Assembly (NCBI GenBank): GCA_963605405.1
Contig: CAVCUP010000001.1
Span: 149,813-213,812, forward strand
DNA from: Paratractidigestivibacter sp963605405
Lineage (GTDB): Bacteria > Actinomycetota > Coriobacteriia > Coriobacteriales > Atopobiaceae
Reading direction: 5' to 3'
DNA length: 64,000 nucleotides
How positions within the stretch are numbered: the stretch's first letter is position 1; each line of letters opens with the position of its first letter. This document shows positions 24,431 to 32,641 of the stretch, one piece after another. Position numbers and translations under genes: made by a program. The notes beneath the pieces were generated by a model. That model did no database searches, was not told the DNA's origin, and was given only the letters and a program-made list of their open reading frames with translations.

Positions 24431-24612
24431 CTGCGAAAACAACGCGCCCGCTGGCATCTAACATCTCGCCGTGCTATGAAATTCCTCCCGCTGGCATCGA
24501 ATAGGTGCCAGCGGGAGCGTTTCTTTAGCGCGAGGGCCTCTTGCCGTGCCAGCGGACGTGATTTCTTAGCGCTGAATTGCCTTGCCGTGCCAGCAGATGC
24601 GTTATTTGAGCA
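24431..24612. repeat. 41-bp periodic inverted array, family B, locus 1
   Basis: TGCCAGC cores start at 24506, 24547 and 24588, exactly 41 apart; the inverted core TGGCA starts at 24452 and 24492 (40 apart). The innermost opposed cores start 14 bases apart and make a 12-bp perfect hairpin (24485-24496 with 24506-24517) followed by CGTTTCTTT, which can serve as terminator of the GH1 gene. Units read TGCCAGCGG, 5 variable bases, ATTTCTTAGC, then about 17 variable bases. Confidence 0.92.
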
Positions 24613-24678
24613 GGCGGGGATTACGTGCTACAAAGAATGAGCCCTCGGGCAATCCCTCATGAGCATCATGGCGTAAGC

Positions 24679-24705
24679 GGGACAAGGGGAGCGTCCCTTT
24701 GTCCC
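24679..24705. repeat. CAAAGGG/CCCTTTG hairpin, copy 3
   Basis: GGGACAAGGGG (24679-24689) pairs with CCCTTTGTCCC (24695-24705), one mismatch, 5-base loop. It lies 21 bases before the start codon of the histidine phosphatase, so it would sit in the mRNA leader or just upstream of the ribosome site. Confidence 0.6.
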
Positions 24706-24726
24706 ATCGCTGAGAAAGGAGGCGCC

Positions 24727-25299
24727 ATGTCCACCCTCTACATGGTCCGCCACGGCCAGACCCTCTTCAACGTCCTGCGCCGCAAGCAGGGCTGGTGCGA
24801 CTCCCCCTTGACCGAGCTCGGCATCGAGCAGGGGCGAGCGGCCGGCGCCTGGATCGCGTCGAACGCGCCCGCCTTCGACCACGTGTACAGCTCCACCTCC
24901 GAGCGCTGCTGCGACACGTGCGAGCTCGTGGTCCCCGGCGTCCCCTACGAGCGCGTCAAGTGCCTCAAGGAGTGGAACTTCGGTAAGTTCGAGGGCATCA
25001 CCGAGGACCTCAACTTCCAGCCTCCCTACGGCGACTTCTACGTGCGCTTCGGCGGCGAGGGCGAGGAGGAGTTCCGCACGCGCGTGGGCGAAGGCGTCCT
25101 GGGCCTCATGCGCCGCCCCGGCCACGAGTGCGTCCTCATGGTCACCCACGGCGCCGCGATGGCGCAGGTCCCGCGCTACTTCGGCGACGACTACACCAAC
25201 CACACCGACCTGCCACACCTGCCCAACTGCGCGATTATCCGCTATGAGTTCGACGGCGAGAAGCTCAGCCTGCAGGAAATCGTCGACCCGATGGCGTAG
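24727..25299 (+). CDS. Histidine phosphatase (phosphoglycerate-mutase-like) family protein
   Basis: 190 residues. MVRHGQTLFNVLRRKQGWCDSPLTELG carries the RHG motif with catalytic His9; the acid loop is EWNFGKFEG and the second histidine is in VTHGAAMAQ. These features make it a phosphatase or mutase of the cofactor-dependent PGAM superfamily; small, 190-residue members are mostly broad-specificity phosphatases and not glycolytic mutases. AAAGGAGG ahead of the ATG is a very strong ribosome site. It stands alone, convergent with the ABC exporter operon. Confidence 0.88.
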   Translation: MSTLYMVRHGQTLFNVLRRKQGWCDSPLTELGIEQGRAAGAWIASNAPAFDHVYSSTSERCCDTCELVVPGVPYERVKCLKEWNFGKFEGITEDLNFQPPYGDFYVRFGGEGEEEFRTRVGEGVLGLMRRPGHECVLMVTHGAAMAQVPRYFGDDYTNHTDLPHLPNCAIIRYEFDGEKLSLQEIVDPMA

Positions 25300-25357
25300 G
25301 GGCGCCCGGCCCGCGTACGGCCGCTTACCCCACCGAGGCCGAGCCCGACATCCGGCC

Positions 25358-25460
25358 CAAGCAAGAAACCCGCCGGCACCATAATCGTGCCGGCGGGTTT
25401 CTTGTGTGCGCGAGGGCGCCTCTTGCCGCGCAAAAGGTGCCCCGTACCTTAGCGACGCCT
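25358..25460. repeat. Terminator hairpin with degenerate 41-bp family B units (locus 2)
   Basis: An 18-bp perfect stem (25362-25379 with 25387-25404) carries CAAGAAACCCGCCGGCAC and its complement and serves as a bidirectional terminator between convergent genes. The 41 bases from 25388 align with the first family B unit at 24506 (shared GCGCGAGGGC and CTCTTGCCG at the same places), and the next 41 contain CCTTAGCG near the expected position. It therefore looks like a decayed or young form of the same array. Confidence 0.7.
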
Positions 25461-25522
25461 CTCCAACCGCGCAAGAAGGCGAATGTTCGCACGGGCGGAC
25501 CGGGCGTGGCAGCCCGCGGGCG

Positions 25523-27349
25523 CTATGCGAATTGGCTACGGTAGAGCTCGGCATACGCGCCGTCGGCGGCGAGAAGCTCCGAGTGCGTCCCCTGCTCGAG
25601 TATATTGCCGCGCTCCATCACCAAGATAAGGTCCGCGTCCACAATGGTCGAGAGCCTGTGGGCGATCACGAAGCTCGTGCGGTTCTCCATGACGGCCTCC
25701 ATCGCGCGAACGATCGCCTGCTCAGTACGGGTGTCCACGCTTGAAGTCGCCTCGTCGAGGATGAGGATGGCTGGGTCGCAGAGCATGGCGCGCGCGATGG
25801 TGAGCAGCTGCCGCTGGCCCTGGCTCACGTTCTCTGCGTCGTTGCCGAGGACCGTGTCATAGCCCTGAGGCAGCGTCCGCACGAAGAAGTCCACGTGCGC
25901 CGCGCGGGCCGCGGCCTCGACCTCCTCGCGGGTCGCGCCGGGCTTGCCGTAGGCGATGTTGTCGGCGATGGTGCCCTCGAAGAGCCACGCGTCCTGCAGG
26001 ACCATTCCGAACTGCCGGCGCAAGTTGGCGCGCGTGAGGTCGCGCGTGTCCACCCCGTCGAGCGTGATGCGCCCGCCGTTGACCTCGTAGAAGCGCATGA
26101 GCAGATTGATCAAGGTCGTCTTGCCCGCGCCCGTCGCGCCCACGACGGCGACCTTCTGCCCGGGCTCCGCCACGAGGTTGACGTCGCGCATAAGGAGATT
26201 GTCCGGCGTGTAGCCGTAGGCCACGTGCTCGAAGCAGACGCGGCCGCGCACGGGCTCGGGAAGCGCCGCCGGCTCCTCGGGGTCGGGCACGATCTCCTCG
26301 GCGTCGAGAAGCTCATAGACGCGCTCGGCGGCGGCAAGCGCCCCCTGCAGCATGTTCAGCGTCATGGAAAGCTGCGTGAGGGGCTCGGTCGCGGCGGTCA
26401 CGAACTGGAAGAACGACTGGAAGACGCCCACCGTGAGTTGCCCCGCGAGCAGCATCGCCCCGGCGATGAGCCCGCAGGAGACCTGCGCGAGGCGAACGAG
26501 CAGGCGGATGGCGGGCGAGATGGCGTTCGTGATGAAGTCCGCATCGGCCGAGGCGTGGGCGAGCTCGTCGGCGGCGGCGCGCACGTCGGCGGCGCTCGCT
26601 TCGTCGCGGCCGAAGGCCTTGATCACCGTGCGGCCGGAATAGGCCTCCTCGACCTTACGGGTCACGTCGCCGAGCGCCTCTTGGCGCCTCGCCGCGACGC
26701 GGATGGTCTTTCCGGCCACGAACTTGGTGAGCAGCAGCGAAGCCGCGGAGAAGGCGAGGAACACGGACCCGAGCACGACACTGTACGAGAGCATGACGCC
26801 CACGGCGCCCACGAACATGAGCGCGCTGATGATGATCTGCAGCAGGCCGCGCTGGAGCACCTCAGAGACCTTGTCGAGGTCGTTTGTGGCGCGGCTGATG
26901 ATGTCGCCCGGCTGGTGCGCGTCGTAGTAGGAGAGCGGCAGGCGGCCGACCTTCTCGGCGATGCGCTCGCGCAGCCCGAGGTTCAGGCGCTCGGCGAAGC
27001 TCGCCATGACGAGGGACTGAATCGTGTAGAAAACCCAGGCCAGGGTCCATATGCCGAGAAACACGAGGATCTGGGCGCCGCCGTTGCCGAGCGAGACGAC
27101 GTAGGTCTCCCCCGCCGCCTCCGCGACCTGGATGTTACTCCAGAGCAGGTCCACGAGGCCCGCGCTGTAGGCCGGCGCGGCCAGGCTCGCCGCCACATAG
27201 AAGCCGGCGGAGACGGCGGCGACCACGAGGCGCCAGCGCTCACGGCCGGCGGAGCCCCAGAGGCGCAGGGCCGTGGCAAGGCCGTTGACGGGGACGTCGT
27301 TCTCCTCGCCGAGCCGGGTCTCGTTGTTCTTATCGCTGGTGGATGCCAT
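25523..27349 (-). CDS. ABC exporter subunit with canonical nucleotide-binding site
   Basis: 608 residues: a six-helix transmembrane domain (about 30-330) fused to an ATPase domain. Motifs are Walker A GATGAGKTT, Q-loop MVLQDAWLF, signature VSQGQRQ, Walker B ILILDEATSSVD with the catalytic Glu, and the switch His in VIAHRLST. The altered signature SQGQ is typical of the subunit whose partner has the degenerate site. It lies one base downstream of its partner gene (27351-29249); together they form a heterodimeric multidrug-type exporter under the MarR gene at 29242. Confidence 0.93.
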   Translation of the reverse strand: MASTSDKNNETRLGEENDVPVNGLATALRLWGSAGRERWRLVVAAVSAGFYVAASLAAPAYSAGLVDLLWSNIQVAEAAGETYVVSLGNGGAQILVFLGIWTLAWVFYTIQSLVMASFAERLNLGLRERIAEKVGRLPLSYYDAHQPGDIISRATNDLDKVSEVLQRGLLQIIISALMFVGAVGVMLSYSVVLGSVFLAFSAASLLLTKFVAGKTIRVAARRQEALGDVTRKVEEAYSGRTVIKAFGRDEASAADVRAAADELAHASADADFITNAISPAIRLLVRLAQVSCGLIAGAMLLAGQLTVGVFQSFFQFVTAATEPLTQLSMTLNMLQGALAAAERVYELLDAEEIVPDPEEPAALPEPVRGRVCFEHVAYGYTPDNLLMRDVNLVAEPGQKVAVVGATGAGKTTLINLLMRFYEVNGGRITLDGVDTRDLTRANLRRQFGMVLQDAWLFEGTIADNIAYGKPGATREEVEAAARAAHVDFFVRTLPQGYDTVLGNDAENVSQGQRQLLTIARAMLCDPAILILDEATSSVDTRTEQAIVRAMEAVMENRTSFVIAHRLSTIVDADLILVMERGNILEQGTHSELLAADGAYAELYRSQFA

Positions 27350-27350
27350 G

Positions 27351-29249
27351 TTAGTTGCCTCCCCTCATCTGGGATTCGTAGATGTCCTTGTAGGTCGCGC
27401 AGTCGCGCAGCAGCTCGTCGTGGGTACCGAGGCCGGCCACGCGCCCCTCGTCGAGCACGAGGATCTGGTCGGCGTCGCGGATGGTGCTCACGCGCTGGGC
27501 GATGATGAGCACGGCGGCGTCGGCGAGCTCGCCCGCGAGCGCGCGGCGCAGCGCGGCGTCCGTCTTGTAGTCGAGCGCCGAGAACGAGTCGTCGAAGACG
27601 TAGAGGTCGGCCTGACGCACGAGGGCGCGCGCGATGGAGAGCCGCTGGCGCTGGCCGCCCGAGAAGTTCGTGCCGCCTTGGGCCACGCGGGCGGCGAGGC
27701 CGTCCTCGAGCTCCTGGACGAAGGCGCCCTGGGCCACGTCGACGGCGTGCCAGAGCCGCTCGTCGTCGGCCTTCGGGTCCGCGTCGCGCAGGTTGCTCGC
27801 GATCGTTCCCGAGAAGAGCCAGGCCTTCTGCGGCACGTAGGCGATGCGGTCGCGGAGCTCGGCCTGGGTCATGCGGCGCACGTCCAGCCCGCCCATCTCG
27901 AGCGTGCCCTCGGTCACGTCGAGGAAGCGCAGCAGGAGCTTGGCGATGGTCGACTTGCCCGAGCCGGTGGAGCCGATGACGGCCGTGGTCTGTCCGCGCC
28001 TTAGAATGAAGTCCAGGTCATGAAGGGTATCTTCGTCGGCGTCGTCAAAGCGGAAGCTCACATGGTCGAAGCGCGCCACGGGCTCGGCGGCGGCGAGAGG
28101 CGCCGGATCGCTCGCGGGCACGCCCCCGGGACCAGGGGCGGCGTCGGCACGGCCGGCAGGCTCGCCGGGCTTCTCGCCGTCAGCGCCGGCGGCGTCTCTC
28201 GCCGGGCCCGCGCCCTCGCCCCGCGACCTGCGCTCCGCCGGGTTTGCCGCATCCGCGATGGACGGCTCCGTCTGGAGCACCTCCGCCGCGCGGGAAAGGC
28301 ACGCCAGCGCGCGCGGAACCTGGAGCAGCGCGAACTGCGCCATCATCATGAAGAACATGATGAGCATGGCGAACTCGATCACCGCGGTGACGGAGCCCAC
28401 CTGCATGGCATGGGCGCCCACGCGGTCCATGCCGAGCCAGAAGATGAGCGACTCGACCGCGTTCATGAGGAAGAACGTCATCGCGTCGGTCGTGGCAAAG
28501 AGCGTGTTGACCCGGATGGCGCGCGCGGCGTAGTCCTCGAAGGTCTCCTCCATGCGGCGGCGCTCATAGCTCTCCTTGCCGAACGCGCGGATGACGCGCA
28601 CGCCGGTGATAGACTCGCGCAGCCGCACGTTCATGCGGTCGATGAAGCCCTGCATGACGAGGAAGATGGGCGCGGACTTCGAGACGGCGAACGCGCTCAG
28701 CAGCACCACGGCGACCGTCACGGCGAGAAGCACCCAGCCCATCACGTAGTCGATGCCGAACGCGAATATCACCGCGACGACGCAGGTCACGGGCGCGGGG
28801 CCCATCATGGTGAAGCACATGAGCAGGGTCTGCTGCACCACGTTGGCGTCGGAGAGCGTGCGCGTGATCATCGAGCCCGCGCCGAAGCGGTTGAAGTCGG
28901 CGGCCGAGAGCGAAAGCGAGTGCTCGTAGACGCTCGTCCGCAGGTCGCGGCCCACCTTGGCGGCGAGCCTCGAGGCCATCCGGTAGCTCACGATGCAGCC
29001 GAGCGAGCCCAGAAGCGACGCCGCGAGCATGGTCGCCCCGTGGCGCCAGACAGCCTCCATGCCAGCGCCCGACGTCACCGAGTTGAGAAGCGCGGAGAGC
29101 TCCGTCGGGACGAGCAGCATGCCCACGATGTCGCAGAGCAGCAGGACCAGCGTCGCGGCCGCCAGGCCCTTGTACGGGGCGATCAGCCTCGCGAGCAGGC
29201 CGAAGGCCGTGCGGCGGGAATAGTCCCTCTCCCAGGTCTCGTTACTCAC
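27351..29249 (-). CDS. ABC exporter subunit with degenerate nucleotide-binding site
   Basis: 632 residues: transmembrane domain (about 20-320), a long Gly/Ala/Pro-rich linker (about 331-390), then the ATPase domain. Walker A is GSTGSGKS (426-433) and the signature FSGGQRQ, but the catalytic Glu after Walker B is Asp (YVFDDSFSALD) and the switch His is Gln (IIAQRVSTI). This pair of replacements marks the non-hydrolysing site of heterodimeric exporters such as TM287/288 or BmrCD. The linker is unusually long. Its start overlaps the marR stop by 8 bases. Confidence 0.93.
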   Translation of the reverse strand: MSNETWERDYSRRTAFGLLARLIAPYKGLAAATLVLLLCDIVGMLLVPTELSALLNSVTSGAGMEAVWRHGATMLAASLLGSLGCIVSYRMASRLAAKVGRDLRTSVYEHSLSLSAADFNRFGAGSMITRTLSDANVVQQTLLMCFTMMGPAPVTCVVAVIFAFGIDYVMGWVLLAVTVAVVLLSAFAVSKSAPIFLVMQGFIDRMNVRLRESITGVRVIRAFGKESYERRRMEETFEDYAARAIRVNTLFATTDAMTFFLMNAVESLIFWLGMDRVGAHAMQVGSVTAVIEFAMLIMFFMMMAQFALLQVPRALACLSRAAEVLQTEPSIADAANPAERRSRGEGAGPARDAAGADGEKPGEPAGRADAAPGPGGVPASDPAPLAAAEPVARFDHVSFRFDDADEDTLHDLDFILRRGQTTAVIGSTGSGKSTIAKLLLRFLDVTEGTLEMGGLDVRRMTQAELRDRIAYVPQKAWLFSGTIASNLRDADPKADDERLWHAVDVAQGAFVQELEDGLAARVAQGGTNFSGGQRQRLSIARALVRQADLYVFDDSFSALDYKTDAALRRALAGELADAAVLIIAQRVSTIRDADQILVLDEGRVAGLGTHDELLRDCATYKDIYESQMRGGN

Positions 29250-29742
29250 TTTGGTCCTCCCTCCCTATGCGGTCGAGCTCGGCCTCGACCGCCTCCACGT
29301 ACTTGTCCATCAGGCGCAGCATCTCCGCCTGCTCCGCGGCCGTGAGCACGCCGAAAGCACGTCTCTCGGCCTGGCAGGCGGGCTCGATGCGCGCCCGCGC
29401 GAACGACCGCCCGGCCTCGGTGAGCCGCGCGAGCTTGGCTTTGCGGCTCCCCTCGCAGAACTCCGTCTGCACGAGCCCCTTGCCCTCCAGGTGGCGAATC
29501 GCGGAGTTGACCGTCTGCTTCGAGGCGCAGGACGTCGCCACGATGTCGCGCACCGGCACCGAGCCGCCCGCGATGAAGATGTCGTACATGACCCAGTAGG
29601 CCGATTCGGGCAGCCCGCACTCGCGGGAGATCTCGTAATAAAGGCGGTCCGTCTTGCGGTAGAGCCGGTCGAAGCTCTCGATCCACGCCTTCATGCCGAT
29701 GAGGCCGTCCGGGCCCATCGGGACCTGTTGCAACTGTTCCAT
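29242..29742 (-). CDS. MarR-family transcriptional regulator of the ABC exporter operon
   Basis: 166 residues. The central winged helix (VPVRDIVATSCASKQTVNSAIRHLEGKGLVQTEFCEGSRKAKLARLTEAG) is MarR-like, flanked by dimerisation helices. It is the first gene of a marR-ABC-ABC operon and overlaps the first exporter gene by 8 bases. A well-formed promoter (29782-29810) and a near-palindrome in the start-site region (29756-29769) suggest repression of its own operon, relieved by an exported drug or metabolite. A paralogous cassette exists at 53887-58012. Confidence 0.88.
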   Translation of the reverse strand: MEQLQQVPMGPDGLIGMKAWIESFDRLYRKTDRLYYEISRECGLPESAYWVMYDIFIAGGSVPVRDIVATSCASKQTVNSAIRHLEGKGLVQTEFCEGSRKAKLARLTEAGRSFARARIEPACQAERRAFGVLTAAEQAEMLRLMDKYVEAVEAELDRIGREDQSE

Positions 29743-29755
29743 AGTTCCTATTTTC

Positions 29756-29769
29756 GTCCGATATCAGAC
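29756..29769. promoter_or_regulatory. Candidate MarR operator
   Basis: GTCCGATATCAGAC is a 14-bp palindrome centred on GATATC with one symmetric mismatch. It lies between the -10 box and the start codon of marR, a common place for autorepression. Confidence 0.45.
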
Positions 29770-29781
29770 CAAACGAAGAGA

Positions 29782-29810
29782 ATAATAGTCCGACTTCGTA
29801 CGTAATGCAA
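29782..29810 (-). promoter_or_regulatory. Promoter of the marR-ABC-ABC operon
   Basis: On the minus strand TTGCAT (29805-29810) and TATTAT (29782-29787) are separated by 17 bases, about 40 bases before the marR start. Confidence 0.6.
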
Positions 29811-30177
29811 GGGAAAGAAGGTCACGCCGCAAAAGCGGGAAACGACTGCTGGGGACGCCGCGCCCCTCTCCGGAACGCATCCGTCCGGTCTCACCCGGCG
29901 CCCGTCTCGCCGGGCGTCGGATAAGAATCGAGGCGTCAGCGGTTCTTCATAGGGAGACCAGGTGTCCCAGAGGTAAACGAACCGAACAAAGCGCAGGCAG
30001 CGGACACAGGGCCCATCGTGGGCGAGACCGACACCGGAAAAACCGACGCTGTGCCGGGTTTTAGGCCCGTACGCGGGCAGCAGGGGGCATTATTGGAAGC
30101 GGGCAAGGGCTTTGGGGTCCTTGCCGCGACGCCAGGCGGCCAACACCGCATTCGCGGGGCGCGACGAAGGGACACAT
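29811..30177. other. Divergent intergenic region, no gene seen
   Basis: Lies between marR and the M20 peptidase gene. It holds a small GC hairpin (CCCGGCG 29894-29900 with CGCCGGG 29908-29914) without a T-run. An 87-codon frame on the minus strand crosses it but has no start signal and overlaps the peptidase gene, so it is not called. Confidence 0.4.
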
Positions 30178-31371
30178 ATGGTCGATAAGGAATTCGCATG
30201 GCGGCTGGCGGCCGAGCTCGTGCGCATCGAGAGCACGGACCCCGGCTGCTATGAGGGCCGAATCCAGGAGCACCTCAAGCAGCTTGTGGAAGGCAAGCTC
30301 AACGAGCTGCCTACCTGGCTCGCTTCCGCCGTCGAGCTCCGCGAGCTCGAGGTCCTGCCGGAACGGCGAGACCTCATGGTGCGCGTTCCCGGCACGGGCC
30401 CCGACCCCGCCCTCGTGTACGGCTGCCACATGGACACGGTGACCATCGGCGACGGTTGGGACGACGAGACAGCGCCGCTCGCCGGCCGCGTCGTCGGCGA
30501 GCGGCTCTACGGCCGCGGCGCCTGCGACATGAAGAGCGGCCTCGCCTGTGCGATGGCAGCGCTCTTCGGGCTGCTCGACGGTGCCGCCGCCTCGGGCAGC
30601 CTGCCGAATCGGGCCTTCGCGCTGCTTCTCTCCGTGGACGAAGAGGACTTCATGCGCGGCATCGAGGCCGCCATCGCGGCCGGGTGGGTCGGCGCGGACG
30701 AATGGGTGGTCGACACCGAGCCCACCGACGGCCAGGTCCAGGTGGCGCATAAGGGGCGCACCTGGTTCGAGATCTCGATGCGCGGCGCGACCGCCCACGC
30801 GAGCCAGCCGTGGAAGGGCTCCGACGCCGTCGCCGCGATGGCCGAGGTCATCTGTGAGCTGCGCCGTTGGTGCGAGGCGCTGCCCGGCCATGAGGAGCTC
30901 GGGCGCTCGACCATAACCTTCGGCCAGGTGGAAGGCGGGTACCGGCCCTATGTCGTGCCCGACGCGTGCAAGCTCTGGGTCGACATGCGCCTCGTCCCGC
31001 CGGCGTCGACCGCGACGGCGCGCAGGGCCGTCGAGGCCGCCATCCGGGCGGCGGAGTCCCGCGTCCCCGGCGCGCACGGCAGCTATGAGGTCACCGGCGA
31101 CCGGCCGCCCATCGAGCGGGACCCGACCTCCCCCCTGCTCGCGGCGCTTCTCGCCGCCGCCGACGCCGAGGGCCATCCCGCCGAGGTCGGCGTCTTCACC
31201 GGCTATACCGATACCGCCGTCGTCGCGGGCACCTGCGGCAACCGCAACTGCATGAGCTACGGCCCCGGCTCCCTCGCGCTCGCCCACAAGCCGAACGAGT
31301 ATGTCCCGCGCGCGGACGTGCTGCGCGCGCAGCGGGTGCTCACGCGCCTCGCGCTCGACGCCTGCCTGTAG
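30178..31371 (+). CDS. M20-family metallopeptidase (ArgE/DapE-like)
   Basis: 397 residues. The two-zinc catalytic motifs are present: GCHMDTV (metal His and catalytic Asp), GRGACDMKSG (bridging Asp) and LSVDEEDF (general-base Glu), followed by a dimerisation domain (KGRTWFEISMRGATAHASQPW). It hydrolyses an amide bond in a small N-acyl amino acid or peptide. ArgE and DapE cannot be separated by eye; no arginine or lysine synthesis genes are near, and the surroundings (dipeptidase, PepT, Opp) point to peptide or amidohydrolase use. GAAGGG precedes the ATG. Ended by the terminator at 31412. Confidence 0.85.
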   Translation: MVDKEFAWRLAAELVRIESTDPGCYEGRIQEHLKQLVEGKLNELPTWLASAVELRELEVLPERRDLMVRVPGTGPDPALVYGCHMDTVTIGDGWDDETAPLAGRVVGERLYGRGACDMKSGLACAMAALFGLLDGAAASGSLPNRAFALLLSVDEEDFMRGIEAAIAAGWVGADEWVVDTEPTDGQVQVAHKGRTWFEISMRGATAHASQPWKGSDAVAAMAEVICELRRWCEALPGHEELGRSTITFGQVEGGYRPYVVPDACKLWVDMRLVPPASTATARRAVEAAIRAAESRVPGAHGSYEVTGDRPPIERDPTSPLLAALLAAADAEGHPAEVGVFTGYTDTAVVAGTCGNRNCMSYGPGSLALAHKPNEYVPRADVLRAQRVLTRLALDACL

Positions 31372-31411
31372 AAGCCGGGCGCGCCCGGCGGGAAGCACCC
31401 GAGCAACAAAA

Positions 31412-31442
31412 GGCGGTTGCACCAAGCCTTGGTGCAACCGCC
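31412..31442. terminator. Bidirectional terminator
   Basis: A 15-bp perfect stem (31412-31426 with 31428-31442, tip AAGCCTT) followed by CGCTTCTTA on the plus strand and preceded by AACAAAA, giving TTTTGTT on the minus strand. It serves the convergent M20 peptidase and DAHP synthase genes. Confidence 0.85.
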
Positions 31443-31479
31443 CGCTTCTTACCAGCTATAAAAGAATCCGTGAAAAGCC

Positions 31480-32508
31480 CTACACACGCTCGGCGATGTC
31501 GCGCACCAGGCGCTCGGTCTTCTCCCAGCCGAGGCACGCGTCGGTGATCGACTTGCCGTAGACGCCGCCGTCAACCGGCTGGTTGCCATCCTCGAGGTAG
31601 CTCTCGACCATGAAGCCCTTGACCATGCGGCGCACGAGGTCGTTGCGCGAGCAGCTCTCGAGCACCTCCCGACAGATACGCGGCTGCTCGAGCGGGCGCT
31701 TGCCGGAGTTGTCGTGGTTGCAGTCCACGACCACGGAGGGGTTCGCGAAGTCGGCGTCCAGGTAGCGGCCGGCCAGGCGCTCCAGGTGCTCGTAGTGGTA
31801 GTTGGGGTAGGTGCGCCCGTCGAGGCCGATGTAGCCGCGCAGGACGGCGTGCGCAAGCGGGTTGCCGTCGCATTCGACCTCCCAGCCACGGTAGATGAAG
31901 CTCTGCTTGGCCTGGGCGGCATAGATGGAGTTGAGCATCACGGAGGTGGAGCCCGCCGTGGGGTTCTTCATGCCCACGGGCACCGGGATACCGGCGGAGA
32001 CGAGGCGGTGCTCCTGGTTCTCGACGGAGCGGGCGCCCACGGCCACATAGGAGAGAAGGTCGACGAGGTACTGGTAGTTCGAGGGGTAGAGCATCTCGTC
32101 GGCGGTGAAGAAGCCCGTCTCCTCGATGACGCGCAGGTGCATGCGGCGCACGGCCTTGACGCCCTCGAGCAGGTCGGCGGGAGCCTCGGGGTCGGGGTTG
32201 TGGAGCAGGCCCTTGTAGCCCGTGCCCTTGGTGCGCGGCTTATTGGTGTACACGCGCGGGATAACGATGAGCTTGTCCTTGACCTCGTCGGCCACGCCCG
32301 CAAGGCGATGCATGTAATCGAGGACGGAATCCTCGCGGTCGGCCGAGCAGGGACCGATGATGAGCAGGCGGCGCGGGTCCTCTCCCCGCATGACGGCCGC
32401 GACCTCGGCGTCGAAGGCGGCCTTCTTCTGGACGAGCTCGTCCGAGAGCGGCATCTCGGCGCGGACCTCCTTGGCCATGGGCAGGTGGCGCTTGAAGTTC
32501 ATGGACAT
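31480..32508 (-). CDS. aroF: 3-deoxy-7-phosphoheptulonate (DAHP) synthase, AroFGH type
   Basis: 342 residues, the usual length of type I-alpha enzymes. LLIIGPCSADREDSVLDYMHRLA, VIPRVYTNKPRTKGTGYKGLLHNP, VGMKNPTAGS, VVVDCNHDNSGKRP and the C-terminal ESYLEDGNQP are diagnostic. It joins phosphoenolpyruvate and erythrose-4-phosphate in the first step of aromatic amino acid synthesis. Which aromatic amino acid inhibits it cannot be read by eye. AGGAG eight bases before the ATG fixes the start. It is monocistronic, divergent from the dipeptidase gene. Confidence 0.95.
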   Translation of the reverse strand: MSMNFKRHLPMAKEVRAEMPLSDELVQKKAAFDAEVAAVMRGEDPRRLLIIGPCSADREDSVLDYMHRLAGVADEVKDKLIVIPRVYTNKPRTKGTGYKGLLHNPDPEAPADLLEGVKAVRRMHLRVIEETGFFTADEMLYPSNYQYLVDLLSYVAVGARSVENQEHRLVSAGIPVPVGMKNPTAGSTSVMLNSIYAAQAKQSFIYRGWEVECDGNPLAHAVLRGYIGLDGRTYPNYHYEHLERLAGRYLDADFANPSVVVDCNHDNSGKRPLEQPRICREVLESCSRNDLVRRMVKGFMVESYLEDGNQPVDGGVYGKSITDACLGWEKTERLVRDIAERV

Positions 32509-32554
32509 AAGGGCAACTCCTATGGTTCTCCGACTCAAAAATGCATAGGGGTCT

Positions 32555-32583
32555 ATTATCCGGTCCCGCCCGGACCAAGACAA
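32555..32583 (-). promoter_or_regulatory. Promoter of the DAHP synthase gene
   Basis: On the minus strand TTGTCT (32578-32583) and GATAAT (32555-32560) are spaced by 17 bases, about 45 bases before the start codon. No T-box or leader peptide was recognised. Confidence 0.55.
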
Positions 32584-32641
32584 CGCAGAAGGCTAACATT
32601 AGTCCGGTATGTAACAAACACGAGATAGGAGGCCCTGAAAA

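Noticed and set aside
29936..30199. Possible 87-residue gene or permease-gene remnant on the minus strand
   Set aside because: A stretch looked faintly like a lactate-permease segment, but there is no start signal, the similarity is too weak to support, and it overlaps the well-supported M20 peptidase gene.
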